Positions 54,288 through 64,000 of a stretch of DNA of 64,000 nt are shown in pieces. How positions within the stretch are numbered: position 1 is the first letter of the stretch; each line of letters begins with the position of its first letter. Source of the stretch: Leptolyngbya iicbica LK. GTDB lineage: Bacteria > Cyanobacteriota > Cyanobacteriia > Phormidesmidales > Phormidesmidaceae. The DNA lies in NCBI RefSeq assembly GCF_004212215.1, contig NZ_QVFV01000006.1:209645-273644 (forward strand), read 5' to 3'. A model generated the notes under the pieces. It did no database searches. It saw only the letters and a list, made by a program, of their open reading frames with translations, and was not told the DNA's origin. Made by a program: the position numbers and the translations under genes.

Positions 54288-54376
54288 AAAGGTCTCCGAT
54301 AGCAAAGCAGCGGTCAAACTAAATCGACCTGCTCCGTTTAGAAGAGGTCGAGAAGTAGTGGTCACCCATAGCTGAG

Positions 54377-55666
54377 TTACCGATTAGGACGGCGACGCTG
54401 TAAAAACTCAGGAATATCTAAACCGCCTGGCCCGCTATTTGGAGGCTCCGGTGACGAAGGGGACGGCTTGCTTGCCAAGTTGTTGCGCTTCAGCGGCGTA
54501 ATGCGGGAGGCATCGATTTGACCACCATGGGACTCCAGATTAAAGCCGGTAGCAATGACCGTAATCTGGACTTCACCCTGCATTCGCTCATCAATCACGG
54601 CACCAAAAATAATATTGGCATTGGGGTCAACCGCTTCGTAGATGATCTCAGCCGCAGAGTTGACTTCATGTAGGGTCAAATCGGCCCCACCCGTGATGTT
54701 GAAGACCGCACCAGAAGCACCATCAATGGAAGACTCTAACAGCGGCGAAGAAATAGCCGCGATCGCGGCTTCCCGCGCCCGGGACTTGCCAGAGCCCATG
54801 CCAATGCCCATCAACGCTGAACCCGCATCGGCCATCACTGCTCGCACGTCGGCGAAGTCTACATTGACTAAGCCCGGAATCATGATGATGTCGGAAATGC
54901 CCTGTACGCCCTGGCGCAAAATATCATCAGCAGACTGAAAGGCTTCTTGAACCGGGGTTTGCTCTGAAATGACGGACAGCAGGCGATCATTGGGAATCAC
55001 AATCAGCGTATCGACGCGGCTCTGCAAGGCCTCAATTCCGTCATCTGCCTGCCCGGTGCGACGACGACCTTCAAACGTAAAGGGCCGAGTAACGACCCCC
55101 ACCGTCAGTGCGCCGGACTCTTTGGCCACTTCGGCCACGACCGGAGCCGCGCCCGTACCGGTGCCGCCGCCCATGCCAGCCGTGATAAATACTAAATCTG
55201 ATTCTTCGAGAGACGCAGCAATTTCATCGCGCGATTCCTCTGCTGCTTTTTGACCGATGGCCGGGTTACCGCCTGCCCCCAGGCCTCGGGTCAACTTTTG
55301 GCCGATTTGCAAGCGATTTTCGGTCGCGGTGTTGAGCAGGGCTTGGGCATCTGTATTGACTGTCCAGAACTCAATTCCAGAAAGACCACTGTGAATCATG
55401 CGATTGACTGCATTACAGCCGCCGCCGCCGACACCGATAACTTTGATTTTTGCAATATTACTGGGCACAGTCTCACCGTTTAGGAGCATTTCTCCAGAAG
55501 CCGTTTTGGGGCTATCGCTGCTGTCTTCAGATGTACTAGAGGTTGGGCTAAGAGTAACTTGAGCACCCCCTACCTGCGATGAAGCATCATCTTGGACTGA
55601 AAGATGGGAGCCGTTCATCTCAAAACCGTTGTCATCGAAATCAGTCGACGCTGAATTAGAAGACAT
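54377..55666 (-). CDS. ftsZ: Cell division GTPase FtsZ
   Basis: 429 residues. Tubulin-like GTPase that forms the Z-ring. GTP-binding motifs: [17 protein letters not shown], the tubulin signature [17 protein letters not shown] and the T7 loop [11 protein letters not shown] with the catalytic Asp. The first 60 residues are a polar extension, common in cyanobacteria, and the C-terminal peptide [14 protein letters not shown] is the site for membrane-tethering partners. ftsQ lies upstream on the same strand after 234 bases. Confidence 0.97.
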   Translation of the reverse strand: MSSNSASTDFDDNGFEMNGSHLSVQDDASSQVGGAQVTLSPTSSTSEDSSDSPKTASGEMLLNGETVPSNIAKIKVIGVGGGGCNAVNRMIHSGLSGIEFWTVNTDAQALLNTATENRLQIGQKLTRGLGAGGNPAIGQKAAEESRDEIAASLEESDLVFITAGMGGGTGTGAAPVVAEVAKESGALTVGVVTRPFTFEGRRRTGQADDGIEALQSRVDTLIVIPNDRLLSVISEQTPVQEAFQSADDILRQGVQGISDIIMIPGLVNVDFADVRAVMADAGSALMGIGMGSGKSRAREAAIAAISSPLLESSIDGASGAVFNITGGADLTLHEVNSAAEIIYEAVDPNANIIFGAVIDERMQGEVQITVIATGFNLESHGGQIDASRITPLKRNNLASKPSPSSPEPPNSGPGGLDIPEFLQRRRPNR

Positions 55667-55900
55667 GAACCTCTACCTTTCATAGAAAATCAACTGCGAG
55701 TAAGCAATACCCCGTACGATTTAGACAACTATAAGGTACTTCGGTGGAAAAACCAAACAAACCACACAGTGCCTGAAATCGCCGTAATGGCAGCTAATTG
55801 CTCACGCCAGCTAGGGCGATCGCAACTTGCTCAAACTAGCCTAAAAAGTTACCCTATCGACCATGTTTTTGTCGAAGGGATCAGGGAATTTCAGATTTTC

Positions 55901-56752
55901 TTAAGGTGTTGTTTGGGTCTCTGTGGGCGGTTCAGCCAATTTCACAGCGGGCACCTGCGGATTCGCGAGATCCACATAATCGACCGGAGGCGCTTGGGGA
56001 TCGCTCGTTAACTGACTTAACTGCGGCAAAATCGCTAATTGTTCAGATAAGCGACGCGCATCATAGATACCCAAATGAACGGTGCCGACCGCAGTCTGAA
56101 TGATCAGATTATTGGGCGATCGCAAGTCGATTTCTTGAATCTCGACGGGGCTCGACTGAATGGCCTCATATAGTCGAGGCCATTGGCTACGATAGCGGGC
56201 GTGAAACCCTCGCACCTGCAAAGTGGGCAACGCAAAATCTTGATTGAGCCCCACCACCGCACTTTGGGCAATCCAATATCCTTCGGAGTCCAGCAGGCCC
56301 GGCTGATGCATGGGGCTCGGTTTCGACTGGTCGTTCGCCAGCGGTCGTGAGGGCACCGTCACCGCTACTGGAATGCGTTCTTGCAGGGTGATTTCAACGC
56401 GGGGCGGAAACAGTTGACGATTGACTTGGGCATAGGCCACGGGCGCCTCCGTTCGCAACCGCTTTACCAGTTGCTCAGGCTCAATATCAAAAATACGCTG
56501 GGGATATTCCAGCCCTAAGACTTGGTAGATGGCGTCATCCGACAACATTTCATTGCCGTCGATCAGGACTTGCTGCTGGTCACGCAGGAGCAGCCAAAAC
56601 GGATTACGAATGAGCCAAATCGCGCTAGCCGCTAAGCCCGTGATGGCCACTACGCGCCATAGATGCTGCAAGTTGCGAAGGCGTCGCTGCCGTTTGAGGC
56701 TACGCCGACGATCCGCAAGTTCTTCAGGAGAGGGGGTGGCAAGGTTGGTCAT
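55901..56752 (-). CDS. ftsQ: Cell division protein FtsQ/DivIB
   Basis: 283 residues from ATG 56752 (MTNLATPSPEELADRRRSLK); GTG 56767 is the alternative. Basic cytosolic N-terminus (15-35), one helix (about 40-60), a POTRA domain (IDGNEMLSDDAIYQVLGLE, about 75-145) and a beta domain (about 150-270). The ftsQ-ftsZ order is typical for cyanobacteria. Single-pass membrane protein of the divisome. Confidence 0.88.
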   Translation of the reverse strand: MTNLATPSPEELADRRRSLKRQRRLRNLQHLWRVVAITGLAASAIWLIRNPFWLLLRDQQQVLIDGNEMLSDDAIYQVLGLEYPQRIFDIEPEQLVKRLRTEAPVAYAQVNRQLFPPRVEITLQERIPVAVTVPSRPLANDQSKPSPMHQPGLLDSEGYWIAQSAVVGLNQDFALPTLQVRGFHARYRSQWPRLYEAIQSSPVEIQEIDLRSPNNLIIQTAVGTVHLGIYDARRLSEQLAILPQLSQLTSDPQAPPVDYVDLANPQVPAVKLAEPPTETQTTP

Positions 56753-56892
56753 AACGCGATCGCGCACACCGCAGCAAAGGAGGTTTCAGCTTAGATAATC
56801 CAGCCAATGTACCGAGAGCGGTCACCTTGATCAACCCATGTTGCAGCATCGTCAATTTGCGCCTTGAGTCGGTCGTTATGGTCAGCCATCAT

Positions 56893-57324
56893 CTAAGTCT
56901 GTGGCGTCGATTGTAGCGATTCTTGCAAGGTCTGCAACTGATTTTTCCAAGCGAGGGCTAAGTCAGCATCGGTAAACGGAATCCACTGCTGGGTGTTGTC
57001 GTCGAGTTCGAGACCGATCGCGATCGTGCAGCCTTTGGGTAAGTTAGCCTTCTCGGGTAATGGCCGCTCTGCACTGTAAAGGGTCAGGGTTTGGAGGGCT
57101 GAGAGCGTCACTTCTTGCAACGCCACTGGGCCTTGGCGAGTCGGTTTGCCCCACACCAAGCGATCGCCCTGCTGCCCCAACACCGCATAAATGTCATATT
57201 TTGCCCGCTCAAAGGTCGCGGCCCATTGTTTATACGCTTCTAGCTTCTGGTACTCGTTCCAGCCCGCCCAGGCGAGCCAGATAAACACGCCCAGTAGCGG
57301 TAGCCATAGTAATCCGCGTTCCAT
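56893..57324 (-). CDS. Hypothetical membrane-anchored protein
   Basis: 143 residues from ATG 57324 (MERGLLWLPLLGVFIWLAWA); AGAGG lies five bases upstream, and the 25 codons above belong to no visible domain. One N-terminal helix, then a soluble beta-rich part: YDIYAVLGQQGDRLVWGKPT, VTLSALQTLTLYSAERPL and TIAIGLELDDNTQQWIPF. I do not recognise the family. It precedes ftsQ by 140 bases and may share its promoter. Confidence 0.75.
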   Translation of the reverse strand: MERGLLWLPLLGVFIWLAWAGWNEYQKLEAYKQWAATFERAKYDIYAVLGQQGDRLVWGKPTRQGPVALQEVTLSALQTLTLYSAERPLPEKANLPKGCTIAIGLELDDNTQQWIPFTDADLALAWKNQLQTLQESLQSTPQT

Positions 57325-57617
57325 CTCGACCTCTTTAACCACACCACAACGCCGGACGCATGACGAATAGAGCTGATTGGTACCAGGCTCATCCGTCACT
57401 ATCTTCAGCTTAACGGCACAATGGGCGCAGCAAACTTCACCCTAGCTATCCCAAAGCTGATCCGCCGATCCCCAAGGACCACAACTGTCGATATCCAGGA
57501 CAGCGTTCTGTAAATTCTTGCAACAAGGTTTTGCTTTGCCTTTACCTGTCATCAAGAATCTTGACTAAGGTCGAAGCGGCTGGCAGCTCGTGGGTTGTCA
57601 GACACGGCTTGGCCTAG

Positions 57618-57914
57618 ATGCGAATGACGACGTATTTGAGGACATCGAAATTGACTTATCTTTCTTTGCTAGCAGCCGCAGTGCCCAGCTCTCCTGAATG
57701 GAGTCCCAAAGTTGCTGTCGTGATGATTGTCTGCAACATTCTGGCGATCGCGATCGGCAAATTCACCATCAAATATCCCAGCGAAGGCCCCGCAATGCCT
57801 TCCCCCGCTCTTTTCGGCGGCTTTGGCTTACCCGCCGTCATCGGCACCACTAGCTTTGGTCACGTTCTCGGGGCGGGAGCCATCTTGGGGCTATCCAGCT
57901 TAGGCGTCCTCTAG
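57618..57914 (+). CDS. psaK: Photosystem I subunit X
   Basis: 98 residues; ATG 57624 is an alternative two codons on. Two helices around EWSPKVAVVMIVCNILAIAI and the conserved PALFGGFGLPAVIGTTSFGH ending in GAGAILGLSSLGVL, which are the standard PsaK features. It sits at the edge of photosystem I and helps bind antenna complexes, including phycobilisome-linked excitation transfer under light changes. Confidence 0.93.
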   Translation: MRMTTYLRTSKLTYLSLLAAAVPSSPEWSPKVAVVMIVCNILAIAIGKFTIKYPSEGPAMPSPALFGGFGLPAVIGTTSFGHVLGAGAILGLSSLGVL

Positions 57915-57918
57915 TGGC

Positions 57919-57988
57919 TTGGCCAGTTTAAAAAATGGCCAACAGCAACCAGCGTCAGGCAAACAGTGTCTGGCGCTGTTGTGTTTCG
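57919..57988 (+). terminator. Terminator region of psaK
   Basis: Two hairpins: TTGGCCA (57919-57925) with TGGCCAA (57936-57942), and CAGCGTCAG (57950-57958) with CTGGCGCTG (57970-57978), followed by TTGTGTTTCG. The second fits a factor-independent terminator. Confidence 0.7.
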
Positions 57989-58020
57989 ATCCCGTCTCCA
58001 AAGCAGGCTGCTCAATTTGC

Positions 58021-59754
58021 CTAAAACTGATATCCCAAGGTGAAATAAAACCGTAAGCCAGGGGGATCATCGGTAGAAAGCTCTTCCACATCAATCAGCG
58101 GATAGGCAAAATCAGCCCGAGCATTCAGACCATCCAAAACATTGAATAAAACACCGACACCGGTGCCTAAGAGGAAGTTATTATCCGTGACCTCGGCACT
58201 ATCGCCGTCATTCCACACGTAAGCTCCGTCTAAGAAAGGGGCCAAGCGAAAGAACGGTAAACCTTCTTCGGTGCGAGTAATCACAATTTGATCTTCCACC
58301 GAAAACCGGAAGCCATTATCGCCAAATCGTTGGTTTTGGTCGTATCCTCGCACCGACAATCCGCCGCCACTAAAGAATTTTTCGGAACCGGGCAATGAGT
58401 TAGGCGTGAGTTGCAAACTGGCTTGCACCTGCAGCAAATGGTCATCGTTGAGTCGTTGCACCCGCTGGACTTGGCCAATCCAGCTAAAGAAGCCGTCGGA
58501 ATCGCCCACCGTCGTCACTGTGTCATCGACTTCTTCGGTACCCAGCCGAAACTGCGACTGCAAGGCCCATGCACCGCTCACGTCACGATGCACATAATCC
58601 TGCCCAAAACTGAGGACACTGGTCGTCGTGGAATCGGTGATAATGCCTGAAATCAACGTCGAGCCGTCACGGTAGCGATAGCCTAACGACAGGGCAAACT
58701 CATCGCGTGGGGTGCGGACTAACGGCTGGCGCACACTCACTTCGTAAATATCGGTAGAACCTTCGGTGCCCAGATCAAACGTCGGTTGGTTGGGATCCGT
58801 AATTTCAAATTCGTTAGGCGTCGCACGGACCAGCACCGTCCCATTCATGGGATTAATCGGCACCCGATAGCCAATTTCATAAACTTTGGAACCGGCGGTG
58901 GTTGTCCAAGTCGCCGAGCTAAACAACGTATCACCCAAGCCCGCCAGATTGCGAAATTGGAGGTTAGCACCGACGCGCACATTACCCACTGAAGGCGGCG
59001 AGTAGTTATCACTGAAAATTGAGCCGCCCACCGTGCTGGCCTCTTCGACCCGCACTACTAACTGGCTTTGACCCACTCCCGTGCCCGATCGCAGACTGGC
59101 TTCCACGCTGTCAAACATCGGATCAACGCGTAACAGTCGGAGTTGGTCTTCCAAATTGCCCTGGTTTAGCGGCGTCGTGCCGCCCTGAGCAATGCGTACC
59201 CTGACGTAGTCTTCTAAAGTGTCGGTGCCTTCTACCAAGATGGCTTCTAACTCACCTTCGATCACGTCAATTTGCACCACACCATCGACGACAGTTTGAG
59301 TACTCACCACCGCACGTGAGGTGATGTAACCGTCGTTCAGATACAGCTGGGTAATCTCGTCGGCGGCGTCCTGCAATTCGGCGAGGGTAACGTCGCGATT
59401 TTCGTAGGGGGCGACGATCGCGGCCAAGGTGGCGTCATCAAAAATACTGCTGCCCACCACCACCACATCCGTCACCGGAAAAGGCGTATCAGCCCCTGGC
59501 GAAGGCGAGGGTTCTGGAACCGTCGGTTCGGGCGTCACTTCGTCGGGCGGCAAGGGCACCGGCAATTCGGGCTCGGGCAGGCGGTCTTGACCAGGATCCA
59601 CTTGGGCTAAATCAATTTGGGCCAACAGCCCTGTCTCCCGATCACTGTCTGGCATTGGGCTAACGGCAACCGGGATGATTTGGGCGTCGGCCTTACCGAT
59701 GCCTAAGAACGCGATCGCAATGCCACCAGAAATCCCAAGAAAGCGCGAGTTCAT
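58021..59754 (-). CDS. ShlB/FhaC-type outer membrane transporter (TpsB)
   Basis: 577 residues. Signal peptide ends at KADA|Q (about 24). A long Pro-rich linker (about 55-95) and a POTRA domain (FPVTDVVVVGSSIFDDATLA, about 95-175) are followed by a ShlB-type barrel (about 210-577) with the FSGGGLSVRGYDQNQRFGDN motif (VRGY box) and a C-terminal aromatic residue (YQF). TpsB proteins export large repetitive partner proteins; no TpsA partner is seen next to it. A role in heme export, as proposed for plastid homologues, cannot be excluded. Confidence 0.9.
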   Translation of the reverse strand: MNSRFLGISGGIAIAFLGIGKADAQIIPVAVSPMPDSDRETGLLAQIDLAQVDPGQDRLPEPELPVPLPPDEVTPEPTVPEPSPSPGADTPFPVTDVVVVGSSIFDDATLAAIVAPYENRDVTLAELQDAADEITQLYLNDGYITSRAVVSTQTVVDGVVQIDVIEGELEAILVEGTDTLEDYVRVRIAQGGTTPLNQGNLEDQLRLLRVDPMFDSVEASLRSGTGVGQSQLVVRVEEASTVGGSIFSDNYSPPSVGNVRVGANLQFRNLAGLGDTLFSSATWTTTAGSKVYEIGYRVPINPMNGTVLVRATPNEFEITDPNQPTFDLGTEGSTDIYEVSVRQPLVRTPRDEFALSLGYRYRDGSTLISGIITDSTTTSVLSFGQDYVHRDVSGAWALQSQFRLGTEEVDDTVTTVGDSDGFFSWIGQVQRVQRLNDDHLLQVQASLQLTPNSLPGSEKFFSGGGLSVRGYDQNQRFGDNGFRFSVEDQIVITRTEEGLPFFRLAPFLDGAYVWNDGDSAEVTDNNFLLGTGVGVLFNVLDGLNARADFAYPLIDVEELSTDDPPGLRFYFTLGYQF

Positions 59755-60199
59755 AGTTCATCATGTCGGCACGTCATTCAGATTATCGCTATTAATTCGC
59801 GGAAAACTTGATTTGATAGCCAGCATATATATTTTCTATGCTGGGCTCGATGTTGGCGACGGTCTTCTGAGCCGAGTGGCGACGCACCTCAGGGCCACCC
59901 CAATGCATGTCATAGACGCTGAAAGCAACCAACGGAGTGGCGATCGCGCCTTCCCTATAAATTGGCTGCTGGGTTCTGGCCAGAGTCTGGTAGGGTATAG
60001 AACTTGTGGCTAAAGTGTAAACATATATTTCAGCCCGGAGGTTGGCCGAGTGTTTGGACTGGTCAACGTATCCGCGATCGCTGATATGCACCATCGGCCA
60101 CTTGCCACTCTTCTTTTTATCGTTAGCCAGACTGCTCAAAGTGTCCGCCATCAGCGGCAGGTCGGCTTGCTCGTGCGCACGTCATCGGGGTAAAAGCTC
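59755..60199. other. Gene-free stretch with one doubtful frame
   Basis: 445 bases between divergent genes. The leftward frame 59792-60151 (MADTLSSLANDKKKSGKW) shows no recognisable domain, has no good ribosome-binding site and overlaps the likely promoters, so it is not called. A promoter for panC-cmk should lie here. Confidence 0.45.
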
Positions 60200-61783
60200 G
60201 TGAGAATCCTGACCACAATTGAAGGATTACAAAGCTGTTTGGCTCAATGGCGACAGCCTACGATGATCGGCCCCCATCCCAGCATTGCCTCAGTGGGGCT
60301 GGTACCTACTATGGGCGCATTGCACCCTGGTCACATGAGCCTCATTCACCAAGCCCGGCAAGCAAACGACCGAGTCATTGTCAGCATTTTTGTCAATCCG
60401 CTGCAATTTGGCCCCCAAGAAGACTTGACCACTTATCCCCGCACACTCCAGCAGGATATTGACCAGTGCACCGTCGCCCAAGTCGATGCCTTGTTTTGCC
60501 CCTCACCCGAGACCCTATATGGTCAGTCAGCCCCAACTCCGGAGCAGTTTACGCAAGTGGTACCTATAGCCAGCATGACCACGCATTTATGCGGCGCTTA
60601 TCGGCCCGGACATTTTCAAGGGGTGACGACCGTGGTGGCAAAACTGCTCAACCTAGTGATGCCTAATCGCGCCTACTTTGGGCGCAAAGATGCTCAACAA
60701 CTGGCCATCCTTCAACGTATGGCAGCCGATCTGAATTGGCCGATCGAAATTGTCGGCTGTCCAATTGTGCGGGAATCGGATGGACTAGCCTACAGCTCTC
60801 GCAATCAGTACCTCTCGGCAACGGAGCGGAGCCAAGCCCCCGTTCTCTATCAGGCCTTGCAGTCAGCGCAAGCCGCATTTGCCCAAGGAGAACGCGACAG
60901 CCAGCGTTTGATTCAGCAAGTGTGTACTACCCTTGAGCAGGTGCCGACGCTCCAGCCGCAATATGTCGAAATCGTGCATCCAACAAACTTACAACCGTTA
61001 GAACAGGTGACCACTGTGGGACTCTTAGCGATCGCCGCTTATCTTGGCAAAACCCGTTTAATTGACAACACGCTGCTGCGTTCGCGGCAACCTATCGTGG
61101 CGATCGATGGCCCAGCTGGCGCGGGCAAATCAACGGTAGCGCGCCTCGTAGCCGATCGCCTTGGCCTGATGTACCTCGACACAGGTGCCATGTATCGGGC
61201 TGTTACCTGGCACGTCCTCACGCAAGAGATTGATCCTGCAGATGAGGTCGCCGTTGCCGAGGCGTTAGCCAACTGCCAAATTCGTTTAGCTACCGAGCCC
61301 GCAACTGCTCCCGGTGAACCAGGGCTGACGCGGGTGTGGGTCAATGAGGCCGAGATCACCCAAGCGATTCGGACAGCGGAGGTGACAGCTCAAGTCTCGA
61401 CCATCGCTGCTCAACCGACGGTCCGAAAAGTCTTACTGAAGCAACAGCAAGAGTATGGGACTCAAGGCGGTGTCGTCATGGAAGGCCGCGATATTGGGAC
61501 TCACGTGTTCCCCGCCGCAGAGCTCAAGGTCTTTCTCACAGCATCGGTCGAGGAGCGAGCACGGCGGCGGCAACGAGATCTGCTCGCTCAAAATCAGCCA
61601 CCCGTCAGTATCGAGGCATTGGAAGAAGCCATTGATGAGCGCGATCGCAAAGACAGCACCCGTCGCGTTGCCCCCCTGCAAAAGGCTGAAGATGCGATTG
61701 AACTGTTGACCGATGGCTTGTCCATTGAAGAAGTTGTCGAGAGAATTGTGGCGCTCTTCGAAGACCGTTTGCACCGCAACTGA
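60200..61783 (+). CDS. panC/cmk: Pantothenate synthetase fused to cytidylate kinase
   Basis: 527 residues. Residues 1-290 are pantoate-beta-alanine ligase: VGLVPTMGALHPGHMSLI and FVNPLQFGPQEDLTTYPRTL (HIGH-like), then RPGHFQGVTTVVAKLLNLV and GRKDAQQLAI. Residues 292-527 are CMP kinase: P-loop VAIDGPAGAGKSTVAR, YLDTGAMYRAVT and GRDIGTHVFP. The fusion is standard in cyanobacteria (panC/cmk). It joins vitamin B5 synthesis with CDP formation; each half appears complete. Confidence 0.96.
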   Translation: MRILTTIEGLQSCLAQWRQPTMIGPHPSIASVGLVPTMGALHPGHMSLIHQARQANDRVIVSIFVNPLQFGPQEDLTTYPRTLQQDIDQCTVAQVDALFCPSPETLYGQSAPTPEQFTQVVPIASMTTHLCGAYRPGHFQGVTTVVAKLLNLVMPNRAYFGRKDAQQLAILQRMAADLNWPIEIVGCPIVRESDGLAYSSRNQYLSATERSQAPVLYQALQSAQAAFAQGERDSQRLIQQVCTTLEQVPTLQPQYVEIVHPTNLQPLEQVTTVGLLAIAAYLGKTRLIDNTLLRSRQPIVAIDGPAGAGKSTVARLVADRLGLMYLDTGAMYRAVTWHVLTQEIDPADEVAVAEALANCQIRLATEPATAPGEPGLTRVWVNEAEITQAIRTAEVTAQVSTIAAQPTVRKVLLKQQQEYGTQGGVVMEGRDIGTHVFPAAELKVFLTASVEERARRRQRDLLAQNQPPVSIEALEEAIDERDRKDSTRRVAPLQKAEDAIELLTDGLSIEEVVERIVALFEDRLHRN

Positions 61784-61976
61784 GGCAGTGGCGAAACCAT
61801 CCACAGACTATTTATGGACAGTGGATAGAGCCTTGAAGAATAATCCGGTTACTAGGACGATCGCTTGTCCAGCGGCGATACGGTGCGGATGCACAATGGC
61901 CCCAGGAGCGATTAAACAGAAACCCGAGATTTTGTGATGCATCCTGACTTTGAGCAGCGCCTGATGGAATGCTCGC

Positions 61977-62156
61977 TCAAGCTCGCAGCAATGGCCACAG
62001 GAAAACAAAACAAGCAATCAGAAACAGCAGACTGCCGACTGTTCCAGGAATATCACCATTGCCCCAAGTGGAAACCGTAAAACAGAGTGCGGAGGCAATG
62101 AATAGCAACCAGCCGACTATCTGAAAAGATTTCTGGTTTGACGGTTTAGGGGACAT
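61977..62156 (-). CDS. Small two-helix membrane protein
   Basis: 59 residues from ATG 62156 (MSPKPSNQKSFQIVGWLLFI); TTG 62168 is the alternative. Two helices: VGWLLFIASALCFTVSTWGN and GTVGSLLFLIACFVFLWPLL. The spacing recalls YrhK-type membrane units, but the match is weak. It is next to the psbC terminator. Confidence 0.6.
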   Translation of the reverse strand: MSPKPSNQKSFQIVGWLLFIASALCFTVSTWGNGDIPGTVGSLLFLIACFVFLWPLLRA

Positions 62157-62248
62157 ACTGAGAGGCAAACGCTGACGACAATAACAAACTTGGATAACTG
62201 TTCCGCGTAATCAGCTTCATGTAGCGATCGCGCTACTCACAAAATAAA

Positions 62249-62285
62249 CAGAAAAAGCCCCCGCAAAACTGCAGGAGCTTTTTCC
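62249..62285 (-). terminator. Intrinsic terminator of psbD-psbC
   Basis: GAAAAAGC (62251-62258) pairs with GCTTTTTC (62277-62284); the inner stem CCCGC/GCAGG closes the loop. Read leftward it gives a stem followed by a T-rich tail, 35 bases after the psbC stop. Confidence 0.85.
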
Positions 62286-62318
62286 CAGACTTAATCGATG
62301 ACTTGACTCAACAAATGA

Positions 62319-64000
<1,682 letters not shown>

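Noticed and set aside
59792..60151. Leftward 119-codon frame between the TpsB gene and panC-cmk
   Set aside because: No recognisable domain, no ribosome-binding site, and it covers the region where promoters must lie.
61808..62017. Leftward 69-codon frame with ISGFCLIAPGAIVHPH, like a hexapeptide-repeat acyltransferase
   Set aside because: Too short for such a fold, no upstream part, and it overlaps a better membrane protein frame.

Overview
The window is chromosomal DNA of a cyanobacterium. Oxygenic photosynthesis genes are present (psaC, psaK, psbC and the 3' end of psbD, plus a CpcT/CpeT-type phycobilin lyase), and HIP1-type GCGATCGC octamers occur in genes and spacers throughout. The panC-cmk fusion and the use of GTG and TTG starts also fit this phylum. 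The style of the accessory genes (TpsB porin, Uma2, DUF29, HNH, palindromic repeats, heptanucleotide repeats) suggests a filamentous Leptolyngbya/Nodosilinea-like organism; that genus guess is inference only.

Layout. 1-6 kb: the 3' part of a membrane-anchored CapA-like protein, an SH3 lipoprotein candidate, a 32-residue membrane micropeptide, a two-component pair and an APC permease. 6-16 kb: membrane and envelope genes (a TMEM175-like channel cut by an in-frame TGA, an MgtC/DUF4010 protein, a membrane glycosyltransferase, a secreted three-repeat protein, a PepSY-type membrane protein, a rearranged MprF, sodB), with an IS1-like transposase relic and a duplicated gene tail. 16-19 kb: zinc-ribbon/FHA, FHA and LRAT-domain genes in a row. 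19-35 kb: housekeeping genes (coaE, hemD, aat, rnc, tlyA, phoH-like, LOG) mixed with ABC exporters, glycosyltransferase, DUF29, Uma2 and HNH genes, WD40 relics and several foldback repeats. 35-48 kb: tkt, fabF-acpP, psaC, a cupin gene, ugd-uxs (UDP-glucose to UDP-xylose) and a pair of M16 peptidases. 47.7-52 kb: a leftward cluster whose first gene fuses a KASIII-type ketosynthase to a heme-oxygenase-like dimetal oxidase; it is followed by an unrecognised 300-residue protein, a YiaA-like membrane protein and a Coq4-like protein. 52-64 kb: SRP RNA, a phasin-like pair, thiD, ftsZ-ftsQ, psaK, a TpsB/ShlB transporter, panC-cmk, psbC and psbD.

The best candidate for an undescribed system is the 47.7-52.0 kb cluster. 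The ketosynthase triad and the metal-ligand motifs of the oxidase both look intact, and the linker joining them is made of translated copies of a palindromic repeat. This suggests, as inference, a pathway that extends or condenses an acyl chain and then oxidatively modifies it, with a Coq4-like partner downstream. No database search was possible, so all family names rest on motif recognition.
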